DNA from: Actinomycetes bacterium
GTDB lineage: Bacteria > Actinomycetota > Actinomycetes > Propionibacteriales > Propionibacteriaceae
Reading direction: 5' to 3'
NCBI GenBank assembly: GCA_023393755.1
Contig: JAEXCA010000258.1
Span: 1 to 21,390 of the forward strand
Length of the DNA: 21,390 bases
The position numbers and the translations under genes were made by a program. Numbering within the stretch: position 1 is the first letter of the stretch; each line of letters begins with the position of its first letter. Below the pieces are notes generated by a model. The model searched no databases. It was not told the DNA's origin and saw nothing but the letters and a program-made list of their open reading frames with translations. Positions 7,692-15,846 of this stretch are shown one piece after another.

Positions 7692-10206
7692 GGTTCGTCC
7701 TCGCTTCGGTGACAACGCTATCCAACCCGAACTCGGCGCCGTCGCTGGCGCGCACCACCCGCCGGACAGCCAGGCTGCCCCGGTGGCAGGTCACCCGCAC
7801 CCCGTCCGCCGTCACCTCGACCTCTCCCCAACCCGTGCCGGTCAGCACCGGGTACCGGCCGTTCCCACCCACTCCAAGGGTGCCGTCGAGCTGGTTCCAG
7901 GAAAGCCCCAGCGCCACCTCGAACAGGCTCCAGCCGGCCATCGCCCGGACGTAGTGGTCACCGCACTCCACCTCGTTGAAGGGATTGCGCAACCGGCCGT
8001 CGTGGCGGGCCCACACCGCCTCGGCCACGGCCCGTCCAGGCCCGGTCAGGCCCTCGTGCAGGCAGTGCGCGGCCACCTGGTACTCCACCCCGGTCCAGAC
8101 CTCGTCGCAGTACAGGGTGGGGAGCTCGGGTCTCCCGCCGGCCGGCCAGGTACACAGCACCAGGCCCGGTTCGCCGGGCAGCGCGTAGGGCCGCTGGCGG
8201 TGTTCCTGGGCCGGCCGGAAGTTGTACGCCACCACCGCCGCCAGCGCGGAGCGGACGTGGTCGGCCGGCAACAGGTGGCCGAGCCCCAGCTGGTGCGCCC
8301 ACCACTGGCCGAACAGCTGGTCAGACCAGCAGCCCCGTCCCCACTGGTGCAGCGCGGGCAGCTCCGGATCGGGCACCTGGATGTAGTACTCGCCGTTGAA
8401 GCAGGTCCGGTCCAACGCCTCCGACGCGGTCTCGAACCGGTCTCGCCAGGTGGTGGCGCGAGCGTCGTCGCCGAGCAGCCGGGCCAGTTCCTCCGCCGCC
8501 CGCAACCCGGCCAGCCAGAGCGTCCCGGTGTAGGGGTTGGCGCCGTGCAGCCCGATGTCGTAGGTGCACGGCTGGATGCCGTGCAGCAGGCCGGTGCCGT
8601 CCGGATCCCAGGTCCGCTGGACGTGGTCGAGCAGGGCGCAGATCCGCGGCCAGCGCTGTTCGACCCAGGCCAGGTCGAAGGCTCCCCGGCGCAGTTCCCG
8701 GTAGGTCTTCAGCACCGCTCCGCACATCCCGTCCAGCGCCGGCTGGTCGGGGGCGCCGACCGGGCCGTCGCCGTGCTGGCGCAGGTAGCGCGGCAGGTGC
8801 ACCCGGTGCGGCAGCGCGCCCGAGGGCGCCTGCATCAGGTCGAACTCGGTGGAACGCATCGAGGCTTCCAGGCTGGGGAACAGCGCCGAAGCCGCCATCG
8901 CGTAGTTCCAGACGTGGGTGCAGTTGAGCGGGCAGGCGCCGCCGACATCGCCCGACCACATCGCGGTGGAGCTGCCGAGCAGGCCCTCGAAGCCGTAGAA
9001 CGCGCCGTCGTGGGTGCGGAAGGTGGTCGGGGTGCGCAGCGGGACGGGCTGCGCGGCGAGCTGGGTGCGCCAGCGTTCCGGCAGGTCGACGGCGGCCAGG
9101 GCGTCCGTCCAGCGCCGGGTCTGTTCCCAGTGCCACTCCCAGTGGTCCAGGGCATCGTCGGCCACGGCGAGCGCGTCGGCGAACCGGGCGGCGTAGTGGT
9201 TGCCCAGCCAGAACCGGGTGGGCCCGACCTCGGGCCGGTCCGGTCCGTACTGGACGAAGTCGACCTCGCGGTTCGGGAAGTACCAGGCCAGGACGAAGCG
9301 CACCGCCGCGGTCTCCCCCGGTTGCAGGACGGTGTGCGCCACCAGGGCGCCCAGCCAGGTCCGTCCCGGCGGGCTGGGGCCGTAGCGCAGCTCCGGGGCG
9401 CTGGCCTGGCCGACCTGGCTCCACGGCGCCACCTCCAGCCGGGTCTGGTCTCCCCACGGGGCCAGCAGCCCGAGGAAGTCGACCAGTTCGTCCGGCTCCT
9501 CGAAGCAGGGCAGGGCAACCACCCGGTCGGCCTGGCAGCTGAGCACCTGCTGACCGGCCCACGCCGAGGACGGGGCGACGCTGTGGTTCGCCATCACCAG
9601 GTCGGCGCGCCGTCCGGCCCGGCGCAGCGTGTTGGTGTTGCCGCCGTAGCCGGCGGCCCGGACACCGCGCGGGTTGAGGTGGGGATCCAGCCCGACCGCG
9701 TTGTGCGCGGAGAACGCCAGCCAGGTCCAGGCAACGGTCTCGGAACGGTTGGTGAGTTCGGCCTCGATCAGCACCGCCGGCAGGCCGGAGGCGTCCGGAT
9801 CGCCGGGGACCAGCGGCGACATGGCGCGGATCGCCACGTCCACCGGGCCGCCGGTGACGTGGCTGACCTCGGCGATCGGGTAGGTGCCGGTCATGGTCGT
9901 CCGGGTGCCACCCACCTGGGCGACCAACTCCCGTTGCCAGGTGGGGACCAGATCGTCGTTGAACAGCGGCGTCGCGGGCCCCCGATCCTCCCGGGCGGCC
10001 TGGAGGATCACCGTCCGATGGTGGACCGGGTCCACCTGCTGGGTCCGCAGCGCCAGGAAGGTGCCGGGCAGGTCGCCGGCGTGGTTGCCCAGGCCGTGCA
10101 GCTGCACCTGCCGCCAGCCGCCGTCCGAGCCCAGCGCGATGCTGCCGGTGCCGACCCCGCCCAGCGGCATCGCCACCGCGGGGTGGTCGCGCGGGTTCCA
10201 GGTCAC
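7681..10206 (-). CDS. GH116-family glycoside hydrolase, candidate exo-beta-D-arabinofuranosidase
   Basis: The 841-residue protein has no signal peptide, so it should be cytoplasmic. The N-terminal beta domain starts with MPLGGVGTGSIALG (about 13-26), the GH116/DUF608 opening. The (alpha/alpha)6 catalytic half holds NCTHVWNY (428-435), a TYD motif (548-550) matching the family acid/base aspartate, EVWTGVEYQVA (702-712), and NEVECGDHYVR (744-754), whose first Glu and Arg match sugar-binding residues of the family. About 75 residues follow as a beta-rich tail. The usual nucleophile Glu is not obvious (see findings). GH116 includes glucosylceramidases, beta-glucosidases and beta-xylosidases, but an exo-beta-D-arabinofuranosidase is also reported, and its neighbours here favour that. 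GTG at 10206 overlaps the permease stop as GTGA; the frame stays open further upstream only as a shadow of the permease gene. Confidence 0.85.
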   Translation of the reverse strand: MTWNPRDHPAVAMPLGGVGTGSIALGSDGGWRQVQLHGLGNHAGDLPGTFLALRTQQVDPVHHRTVILQAAREDRGPATPLFNDDLVPTWQRELVAQVGGTRTTMTGTYPIAEVSHVTGGPVDVAIRAMSPLVPGDPDASGLPAVLIEAELTNRSETVAWTWLAFSAHNAVGLDPHLNPRGVRAAGYGGNTNTLRRAGRRADLVMANHSVAPSSAWAGQQVLSCQADRVVALPCFEEPDELVDFLGLLAPWGDQTRLEVAPWSQVGQASAPELRYGPSPPGRTWLGALVAHTVLQPGETAAVRFVLAWYFPNREVDFVQYGPDRPEVGPTRFWLGNHYAARFADALAVADDALDHWEWHWEQTRRWTDALAAVDLPERWRTQLAAQPVPLRTPTTFRTHDGAFYGFEGLLGSSTAMWSGDVGGACPLNCTHVWNYAMAASALFPSLEASMRSTEFDLMQAPSGALPHRVHLPRYLRQHGDGPVGAPDQPALDGMCGAVLKTYRELRRGAFDLAWVEQRWPRICALLDHVQRTWDPDGTGLLHGIQPCTYDIGLHGANPYTGTLWLAGLRAAEELARLLGDDARATTWRDRFETASEALDRTCFNGEYYIQVPDPELPALHQWGRGCWSDQLFGQWWAHQLGLGHLLPADHVRSALAAVVAYNFRPAQEHRQRPYALPGEPGLVLCTWPAGGRPELPTLYCDEVWTGVEYQVAAHCLHEGLTGPGRAVAEAVWARHDGRLRNPFNEVECGDHYVRAMAGWSLFEVALGLSWNQLDGTLGVGGNGRYPVLTGTGWGEVEVTADGVRVTCHRGSLAVRRVVRASDGAEFGLDSVVTEARTNHAS

Positions 10207-11054
10207 TTCAGCCCGGCCATCTTGATGTTGCCGATGATCTGCCGCTGGAAGATCAGGAACAGCACGATCACCGGTGCCGCGGCCAGCGTCGAGCCGGCCA
10301 TCAGCAGGCCGAGCTCGGTGGCCCGCTCGGAGCGGAAGGTGGCCAGGTACTGCTGCACCACGTACCGCTCCGGGGTGACGATGGTCAGGATCGGCCAGAC
10401 GTAGGAGTTCCAGTAGGCCAGGAAGGCGGTGATCCCCATCACCACGAAGGCGGGCTTGGAGAGCGGCAGGAAGAGCCGGACGAAGATGCCGAACCTGCCA
10501 CAGCCGTCCAGCATCGCCGCCTCCTCCAGGCTGGAGGGGATGCTCAGGTAGAACTGCCGGATGAAGAAGACCGAGGCCGCGCTGGCCGCGCCCGGGATCA
10601 CCAGCACGCCGAGGGTGTCGAGCATCCGCATCCGGGTGACCACGATGAAGCTGGTCAGCAGGATGGTCATGCCGGGGATGAACATGGTGGTGATCACCAG
10701 CACCCACAGCGTCCGCTTCAGCCGGAACTCCAGCCGGGCGAAGGCGTAGGCGGCCAGCGAGTTCACGGTCAGGCTGAGCAGGGTGAACAGCACCGCCCCG
10801 CCGAAGGTCCAGGCCATGGTCCGCAGGAAGGTCGGGTCGGAGAGGATCTGGACGTAGTTCTCCCACTTCCACACCTCGGGGAAGAACTGGAACGGGGTCT
10901 GGATCACCTCCTTGCGCGCCTTGAAGCCGGCGATCAGCATCCAGGCCAGCGGAAACAGCGCGGCCGCGATGAAGACCGTCGCGGCGATCCCCTTGCCGAG
11001 CTTGACCAGCCACCGGCCCGGGCCGCCCTGTGGGTTGCGTCGTACGGCGTCCAT
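10203..11054 (-). CDS. Carbohydrate ABC transporter permease (MalG type)
   Basis: This 283-residue inner-membrane permease has six predicted helices and the ABC coupling motif EEAAMLDGCGRFGIFVRLFLP-like segment (EEAAMLDG then LFLPLSKPAF) that docks on the ATPase. The ending (IFQRQIIGNIKMAGLK) is typical of MalG-type sugar permeases, with AGLK-like tails. The ATG at 11054 follows the MalF-type stop after a single base, and its own stop overlaps the GH116 start by four bases, so translation is tightly coupled. No ATPase gene is in the operon; CUT1 systems often share one MsiK-type ATPase encoded elsewhere. Confidence 0.94.
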   Translation of the reverse strand: MDAVRRNPQGGPGRWLVKLGKGIAATVFIAAALFPLAWMLIAGFKARKEVIQTPFQFFPEVWKWENYVQILSDPTFLRTMAWTFGGAVLFTLLSLTVNSLAAYAFARLEFRLKRTLWVLVITTMFIPGMTILLTSFIVVTRMRMLDTLGVLVIPGAASAASVFFIRQFYLSIPSSLEEAAMLDGCGRFGIFVRLFLPLSKPAFVVMGITAFLAYWNSYVWPILTIVTPERYVVQQYLATFRSERATELGLLMAGSTLAAAPVIVLFLIFQRQIIGNIKMAGLK

Positions 11055-11055
11055 G

Positions 11056-11988
11056 TCAATCCACCAGCTTCTCGGAGTTCAGCACCCGGAACACCAGGGA
11101 CGACACCGTGCCCAGCACCACGAACAGCAGCAGCGCCGCGGCGATCGAGTAGCCGACGTTGATGTCGTTGCGGAAGTGGTTGAAGATGAACAGGTTCGGC
11201 AGGGTGGTCGAATCCAGCGGGCCGCCCTGGGTCATGATCAGCGGCAGCTCGAACTGCTGGATGGCCGCCACGAAACCGGTGATCAGCAGGTAGAGCAGCA
11301 CGTTCTTCATCTGCGGGATGGTGATGTAGACGGTCTTCTGCCACCAGTTGGCACCCTCCATCGCGGCCGCCTCGTAGTACTCGGCGGGCACGTCGACCAT
11401 GGCCGCGACCATGATCAGGGAGGTCAGCCCCAGGCCGAGCCAGATCGCCGGGACGGCGACCGCCAGCAGCGCCCAGGCCGGATCGCCGATCCACGGCACC
11501 GGGTCGATCCCGAACCAGCCCAGGACGGCGTTCAGCAGGCCGCCGGAGTAGTCGTAGATGATGACGAAGATGATGGAGGCGATCACCGTGGAGATGATCG
11601 TCGGGACGTAGATGCTGACCTTCAGCACGCTGGCCAGCCGGCCGGAGACGCTCACCACCAGGCTGGCGAACATGAAGCCGAGGACCAGCATGATCGGCAC
11701 CGTCATGGCGACGAAGAGGAAGCCGCGCCGGATGGTGGCGGCGAACAGCGGGTCCTTCAGCACGTCGGTGAAGTTCTTCCAGCCGACGAACTCGGGATCC
11801 TTGTAGAAGCTCCAGTCGTGGAAGGAGAGGTAGCCGGCGTAGACCGCCGGCCAGAGCACGAAGATCCCCAGCAGGATCACCACCGGCGCCAGCATCGCCC
11901 AGGCGACCAGGGTGTCCCGGTACCGCCGATCCGGACGGTGGGTTGCGCCGGCCGTCGTGCCGACGGGCGGAGCCTTGGTGGACGTCAT
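11056..11988 (-). CDS. Carbohydrate ABC transporter permease (MalF type)
   Basis: This 310-residue permease has a Lys/Thr/Pro-rich cytoplasmic N-terminus, six predicted helices (first around LVAWAMLAPVVILLGIFVLW) and the coupling motif YYEAAAMEGANWWQ followed by ITIPQMK. The pattern 'PAVYAGYLSFHDWSF' after helix 1 is characteristic of CUT1 MalF/UgpA-type sugar permeases. GAGGAGCTCCC lies just upstream of the ATG at 11988. It pairs with the downstream MalG-type permease and the upstream binding protein to form an oligosaccharide importer, from which the gene is separated by a 133-base gap holding a large palindrome. Confidence 0.94.
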   Translation of the reverse strand: MTSTKAPPVGTTAGATHRPDRRYRDTLVAWAMLAPVVILLGIFVLWPAVYAGYLSFHDWSFYKDPEFVGWKNFTDVLKDPLFAATIRRGFLFVAMTVPIMLVLGFMFASLVVSVSGRLASVLKVSIYVPTIISTVIASIIFVIIYDYSGGLLNAVLGWFGIDPVPWIGDPAWALLAVAVPAIWLGLGLTSLIMVAAMVDVPAEYYEAAAMEGANWWQKTVYITIPQMKNVLLYLLITGFVAAIQQFELPLIMTQGGPLDSTTLPNLFIFNHFRNDINVGYSIAAALLLFVVLGTVSSLVFRVLNSEKLVD

Positions 11989-12011
11989 GGGAGCTCCTCT
12001 CCGCTACCTAC

Positions 12012-12027
12012 GCCGGCCGTGGCCGGC
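12012..12027. repeat. Short GC palindrome before the MalF-type permease gene
   Basis: GCCGGCC-GT-GGCCGGC is a perfect 7-bp inverted repeat with a 2-base centre, about 24 bases upstream of the permease start. With a loop of four it could still form a short strong hairpin near the ribosome-binding region. It may be chance in such GC-rich DNA. Confidence 0.3.
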
Positions 12028-12059
12028 TGCCCTTTGTCAGGGCCTTCCGATCTCTCGCC

Positions 12060-12112
12060 GGTCGAGCTTGTCGAGACCTCCGACCTCAGCAGTGGTCTCG
12101 ACAGGCTCGACC
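12060..12112. repeat. Large intergenic palindrome (19-bp arms) between binding-protein and permease genes
   Basis: The left arm GGTCGAGCTTGTCGAGACC (12060-12078) and right arm GGTCTCGACAGGCTCGACC (12094-12112) pair at 18 of 19 positions around a 15-base loop. It begins 9 bases after the binding-protein stop. In the minus-strand transcript it would make a very stable stem without a T-tract. Such a structure commonly protects the upstream mRNA or attenuates downstream expression, giving more binding protein than permease. The sequence also recalls a palindrome scattered through many Propionibacteriales genomes; that is from memory. Confidence 0.85.
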
Positions 12113-12121
12113 AACGCCCGG

Positions 12122-13513
12122 CTACTTGGCGGGGGCCTTCTCGGGCAGCTTCTCGCGCTCGACCACGGTCTTGATCGCGTCGGTCGCGGTCTTGAGCGCG
12201 TCGTCGATCGAGGAGGCGCCCTTCATGCCGGCCTCCATCGCGGTGCCGACCGCCAGCGAGACATCCCACGGGTAGGTGGGCTCGGGGATGGCCGTCGGGG
12301 CGATGTCGTTGGTGACGATGCCCGACCACGGCGCGTTCGCCGCGGCGGCGTCCTTGGCGACCGCCTCCTGCACCGCCGGACGCACCGGCACTTTGGTGAA
12401 CTGGGTGTTCACGAAGAACGGCACCAGGTTCGCGGGGTCGCCGGCGATCGCCCAGGCCAGGAACTTCCCGGCGGCCTCGGCGTTGGCGGACTTGGCGTCC
12501 ACCACCCACTTGAAGTTGCCCAGCGTGGTGGCGGTGCGCCCCTCGGCGTTCGGCGAGTTCGGCATCGGGCCGACCCCGGTCCTGGTCAGCAGATCGGCGT
12601 AGTCGGAGCCGATCTCGGACATCATCCAGGAGCCGGAGACCTTGAAGGCCACCTTCTTCTCGCCGAAGTCCTTGCCCTCGACGTAGGCCGCCAGCGCCTG
12701 CTTGGGCATGTAGTCGTTGTCCCACAGGGTCTTGTAGGTCTCGATCAGTTCCTTGTAGCCGTCGGTCTGGACGTCAGCCGCGGTCCAGTCGTCCTTCAGC
12801 GCGAGGTGGCCGTTGAAGTTCCACTGCTGGCCGACCGTCGACCAGGCGAAGGTCACCGCGTCCTGGGCCGGGGAGATGCAGTACGTCCCCTTCTCCAGGG
12901 TGGGCTTGATCTTGGCGCACATGTCGATCAGGTCCTGCCAGGTCGACGGGCCCTTCTCCGGGTCGAGGCCGGCGGCGGTCAGCATGTCCTTGTTCCAGAA
13001 CAGGACGGCCTGCGGCTCGAGCAGCAGCGGATAGGCGTAGAAGGTGCCGTCGATCTCGGAGACGGGACGGGCGGCGTCGATGATCTGGTTGAGCGCGTCC
13101 ATGCCGACGATGTCGTTGAGGGCATGCAGCTGGCCGGCGTTCACCGCGTCCTGGATGGAACCGGGATGGGTGTAGATGTCGGGCGCCTGGCCGGCGGCCT
13201 GCGCGGCCTTCATCTTCTGGTCCCAGGCGTCGGCCGGCACCTCGGTGCCCTCGACCACCACCTCGGACTGGGCGGCGTTGAACTTGTCGATGATGTCGGC
13301 GTACCACTCGTTCTCCACCGGGGTGAAGGTACGGTGCCAGAACTGGATCGTGGTCGGCGTGGCCGGAGCCGCCGAACCGGTCTCGGACGGCGTGGCGGTG
13401 GTGGTCGGCGCGGCCTCGCCCGGCGTGCCGGAGCCGCAGGCGGCCAGCGTGCCGGTCAGCGTCAGCGCCAGACCGGCGCCGAGCAGCCGGGCTGCGGTGG
13501 ATGTGAACTTCAC
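12122..13513 (-). CDS. Extracellular sugar-binding lipoprotein of the ABC importer
   Basis: The 463-residue protein starts with a lipoprotein signal peptide ending LTGTLAAC, with Cys26 as the lipidation site, then a Ser/Thr/Pro/Ala linker. The mature part has the CUT1 solute-binding protein pattern: TIQFWHRTFTP, 'FNAAQSEVVVEGTEVPADAWDQKM', 'PDIYTHPG', a 'WNKDMLTAAGLDPEKGPSTWQDL' segment and 'KVAFKVSGSW'. GTG at 13513 is preceded by AAGGAAGAA and gives a sensible signal peptide; the frame is open further upstream only as a shadow. It should capture the sugar outside the membrane and deliver it to the two permeases. The ligand is unknown; arabino-oligosaccharides are inferred from the adjacent hydrolases. 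Confidence 0.94.
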   Translation of the reverse strand: MKFTSTAARLLGAGLALTLTGTLAACGSGTPGEAAPTTTATPSETGSAAPATPTTIQFWHRTFTPVENEWYADIIDKFNAAQSEVVVEGTEVPADAWDQKMKAAQAAGQAPDIYTHPGSIQDAVNAGQLHALNDIVGMDALNQIIDAARPVSEIDGTFYAYPLLLEPQAVLFWNKDMLTAAGLDPEKGPSTWQDLIDMCAKIKPTLEKGTYCISPAQDAVTFAWSTVGQQWNFNGHLALKDDWTAADVQTDGYKELIETYKTLWDNDYMPKQALAAYVEGKDFGEKKVAFKVSGSWMMSEIGSDYADLLTRTGVGPMPNSPNAEGRTATTLGNFKWVVDAKSANAEAAGKFLAWAIAGDPANLVPFFVNTQFTKVPVRPAVQEAVAKDAAAANAPWSGIVTNDIAPTAIPEPTYPWDVSLAVGTAMEAGMKGASSIDDALKTATDAIKTVVEREKLPEKAPAK

Positions 13514-13551
13514 GGGCTTCTTCCTTTCGTTGGGCTGCCTCTGCGCAGCGG

Positions 13552-14715
13552 TTAGGAGTTCTGTTCCGGGCCGGGCTGGCCCTCCGCACCAGCGAGCAGG
13601 AGATCCATCGAGTACCAGAAGACCTGGTAGGGACCCCAGATCGACAAGGTGAAATAGACCCGGCGACCGTCGTCGGAGACGTATCGCGGGGCCATGTAGG
13701 GGGCGTACAGCCCCGGCGTCTCGCGTTGGGTGGTGATGGTGTGCGGGGCACTCCACGGCCCCCAGGGCGAGAGTCCTTCGTGAACCACGGCGTCGGCGTT
13801 GTCGGCCATGGTGGTGAGCAGCCAGCGCTCCAGGTGGGTGGACCACATCACCGACAGCTCCCCCACCGGCCCGTCCAGGACGACCACCGCGTCGGCCTCG
13901 TCGGCGCTCCAGCGCGGCTGGTCGCCGTCGGTGCCGGCGAAGTAGCGGTAGGCGGTGGGGTCGGTCACCGCGGCGTCGTCGGCCGGCACCCGCATCAGCT
14001 TGACCGAGCCGAACCGGCCGGCCGGGATGCCCCACAGGTAGATCCAGTCCCGGCCGTCGGCGGTCAGCGGCACCTGGGCGAGCTGGACGAAGTTCGACTC
14101 CCCTGCCCAGCGGACCTCCGGCAGGAACTCCCAGTTCTGGCCGAGGTCGGTGGAGCGGGCGAGACCGGCGTGGCCGGCCGTCCATTCGCCCGGCGCACCC
14201 CAGTGCGTCACCGACATGTACGCCAGGTACAGGGTCCGGCCGACGGCGAACAGCTGGGTGGGGATCTTGGTGGTCTCGCCCACCACCTCGTTGGGCCGGT
14301 GGTCGGAGGGCAGGATCTCCTTCGCCTGGCCGTACTCGTTGAGGATCCAGCCGTCGAACCGGACGCCGGCCGACGGATCGTCGCTCGTGCTCCAAGCCAG
14401 CGCGTTCGACCGCCAGATGTCGCCGACCCCGCCGTAGGCCTCCGGATCGCGTTCGCCGAAGTTGTCGCCGAAGACGAAGAAGGTCCGGTCGCCGACGGTG
14501 GTCATGTGGCCCAGATCCGCCCCGGCCAGCAGCACCGCGGCGGTGTCGTTGAGCGCCCCCGGCCCGGTCAGCTGGGCGATCCGGGTGACCCCGGTCACCC
14601 CGGCCAGCCGGAACCCTCCGGTCACCCGCCGGGCCTGCGGGCCGCCGTCGAACAGGCCGCAGCCGCCCAGCAGGGCGACCGCTCCGCCGGTCGCCAACAG
14701 CGCTCGCCGCGACAT
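13552..14715 (-). CDS. DUF4185/GH183-type lipoprotein, candidate endo-D-arabinanase
   Basis: The 387-residue protein begins MSRRALLATGGAVALLGGC: an Arg-Arg pair, a hydrophobic stretch and lipobox LGGC with Cys19, so it is probably Tat- or Sec-exported and membrane-anchored outside the cell. The body has the DUF4185 five-bladed propeller pattern: AGADLGHM early (about residue 69), FFVFGDNFGERD, WSTSDDPSAG, TKIPTQLF, ARSTDLGQNWEF, and a C-terminal YAPYMAPRYVSDDGRRVYFTL-like blade (positions about 13650-13700). The acidic residues in ADLG and FGDN match conserved family positions. DUF4185 proteins include the GH183 endo-D-arabinanases. The ATG at 14715 is 5 bases after the GH172 stop, with GAGGG about 9 bases upstream. 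The family call is firm; substrate specificity is inferred from neighbours. Confidence 0.85.
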   Translation of the reverse strand: MSRRALLATGGAVALLGGCGLFDGGPQARRVTGGFRLAGVTGVTRIAQLTGPGALNDTAAVLLAGADLGHMTTVGDRTFFVFGDNFGERDPEAYGGVGDIWRSNALAWSTSDDPSAGVRFDGWILNEYGQAKEILPSDHRPNEVVGETTKIPTQLFAVGRTLYLAYMSVTHWGAPGEWTAGHAGLARSTDLGQNWEFLPEVRWAGESNFVQLAQVPLTADGRDWIYLWGIPAGRFGSVKLMRVPADDAAVTDPTAYRYFAGTDGDQPRWSADEADAVVVLDGPVGELSVMWSTHLERWLLTTMADNADAVVHEGLSPWGPWSAPHTITTQRETPGLYAPYMAPRYVSDDGRRVYFTLSIWGPYQVFWYSMDLLLAGAEGQPGPEQNS

Positions 14716-14720
14716 CACCG

Positions 14721-15800
14721 TCACCCTCGCCTGGGCAGCCGTTCGGAGACCGGGGCCAGCGTCAGGGTGGGGTCGATCCGGTCCAGGTACCAGTAGGCCA
14801 CCGAGGAGATGTCGTCGCTGCGGGAGTTGTTGTGGCCGTGCTCGATGGTCACCCGGATCGACTCGCTGAACGTGACCGGATCCTCGATGTGGAACCGGTA
14901 CAGCGAGATCTGGCCCGACCAGTTGGGTCCGCCGGGCAGGGTGATGCCGTGGTACGGGCCGTGGAAGGGTTCGGACGGGCACCACGCCGTGTTGAAGTAG
15001 TCCTCGGTGCCGGTGCCGTGGAGGTTGGGCGGCCAGGCCTCGCCGTCCACGAAGATCATGTCGTCGCCCTCGCCGTACCAGTTCCAGGCCTCGGTGTGGC
15101 GCAGGTTGGTGACGTTGAAGGTGCAGCCCACGTAGTGACCGCGGCCGCGGGTCTCCAGGATGAGGTAGTTGCCGTCGCCGGTGAGGTTGTCCCCGCCGAA
15201 CAGGAACTCGCCGTTGCTGCGCTCGCCCTGCTCGTAGCCGTCGGTGGGGTTCTCCCGCCGCCAGCTGGCGTGGAACCGCCCGATCCCCTCCTCCAGTTCG
15301 TCGAAGGCCTCGTAGTCGAGGTAGTAGTAGAACCACAGCACCAACTCGTCGCACTCGCTGGTCAGTTCGAACCGGGCGCCGTCGGCGAACGGCATGTGGA
15401 AGAAGGAGTTGAACGCCTTGCCGTCCTGCGGGCTCATCTGCAGGGGCAGGGAGGCGAAGTTGGTCGTCCGGGCATGGCCGACTCCGAAGAAGTCGCCCAG
15501 CGGCACCAGGATGGACGGCCGGTCGCTGCCGTCCCAGTAGGCGCGGAGCACCAGCTTGCGCAGGAAGTCGTTGTCGGGGGTGTCCGGATCGGTCGGGCAG
15601 GCCGGGGCCACCGTCATCCAGATGTGGTTGATGCTGCCGGCACCGCCGATGTCCGCCAGTTCGACGGTCTCCCCCGGACGCAGGGTCACCCGGTCCTCGT
15701 TGCCACCGCTGCGGTCGTAGGAGGAGACCCGCCGCCGCCTGCTGGAACGGAGCCGGGGCAGGTCACGCAGACTCGAGCCGTGAGAACCGTAGCTGGTCAT
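14721..15800 (-). CDS. DUF2961/GH172 glycoside hydrolase, candidate exo-alpha-D-arabinofuranosidase
   Basis: The 359-residue protein lacks a signal peptide, so it should act in the cytoplasm. Family hallmarks are SSYDRSGGNED (26-36), GGAGSINHIWMTV (52-64), LGDFFGVGH (101-109), WYGEGDD (241-247) and HGTGTEDYF (261-269). E244 and E266 correspond by motif and spacing to the nucleophile and acid/base of the Bifidobacterium GH172 enzyme (E270/E291). GH172 covers alpha-D-fructofuranosidase/difructose-anhydride enzymes and exo-alpha-D-arabinofuranosidases; the GH183 neighbour favours D-arabinan. The ATG at 15800 is chosen because AGGGAAGG precedes it and because the frame's earlier start (15875) lies inside the promoter. 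It is the first gene of the operon. Confidence 0.88.
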   Translation of the reverse strand: MTSYGSHGSSLRDLPRLRSSRRRRVSSYDRSGGNEDRVTLRPGETVELADIGGAGSINHIWMTVAPACPTDPDTPDNDFLRKLVLRAYWDGSDRPSILVPLGDFFGVGHARTTNFASLPLQMSPQDGKAFNSFFHMPFADGARFELTSECDELVLWFYYYLDYEAFDELEEGIGRFHASWRRENPTDGYEQGERSNGEFLFGGDNLTGDGNYLILETRGRGHYVGCTFNVTNLRHTEAWNWYGEGDDMIFVDGEAWPPNLHGTGTEDYFNTAWCPSEPFHGPYHGITLPGGPNWSGQISLYRFHIEDPVTFSESIRVTIEHGHNNSRSDDISSVAYWYLDRIDPTLTLAPVSERLPRRG

Positions 15801-15830
15801 CCGACCTTCCCTTCTCGCCCTTGAAACACC

Positions 15831-15846
15831 GAGGAATCGATTTCTC
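15831..15846. promoter_or_regulatory. LacI-type operator at the sugar-operon transcription start
   Basis: GAGGAATCGATTTCTC is a 16-bp palindrome with one mismatched pair and a central CG, the usual form of LacI-family operators. It lies directly downstream of the proposed -10, covering the expected transcription start, where a bound repressor would block initiation. The operon's last gene encodes a LacI-type regulator. No other good copy was noticed in the window. Confidence 0.7.

Noticed and set aside
7621..10404. A 927-codon open frame on the plus strand
   Set aside because: It is antisense to the GH116 gene and has no domain-like pattern; a shadow of strong third-position GC bias.
10207..11013. 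N-terminal extension of the GH116 frame up to 11013
   Set aside because: This part overlaps the MalG-type permease in another frame and is Arg/Asp-rich nonsense. The GTG at 10206 overlapping the permease stop is the natural start.
13514..14395. Upstream extension of the sugar-binding protein frame
   Set aside because: It is a shadow of the GH183-type gene. The lipoprotein signal peptide begins at GTG 13513.
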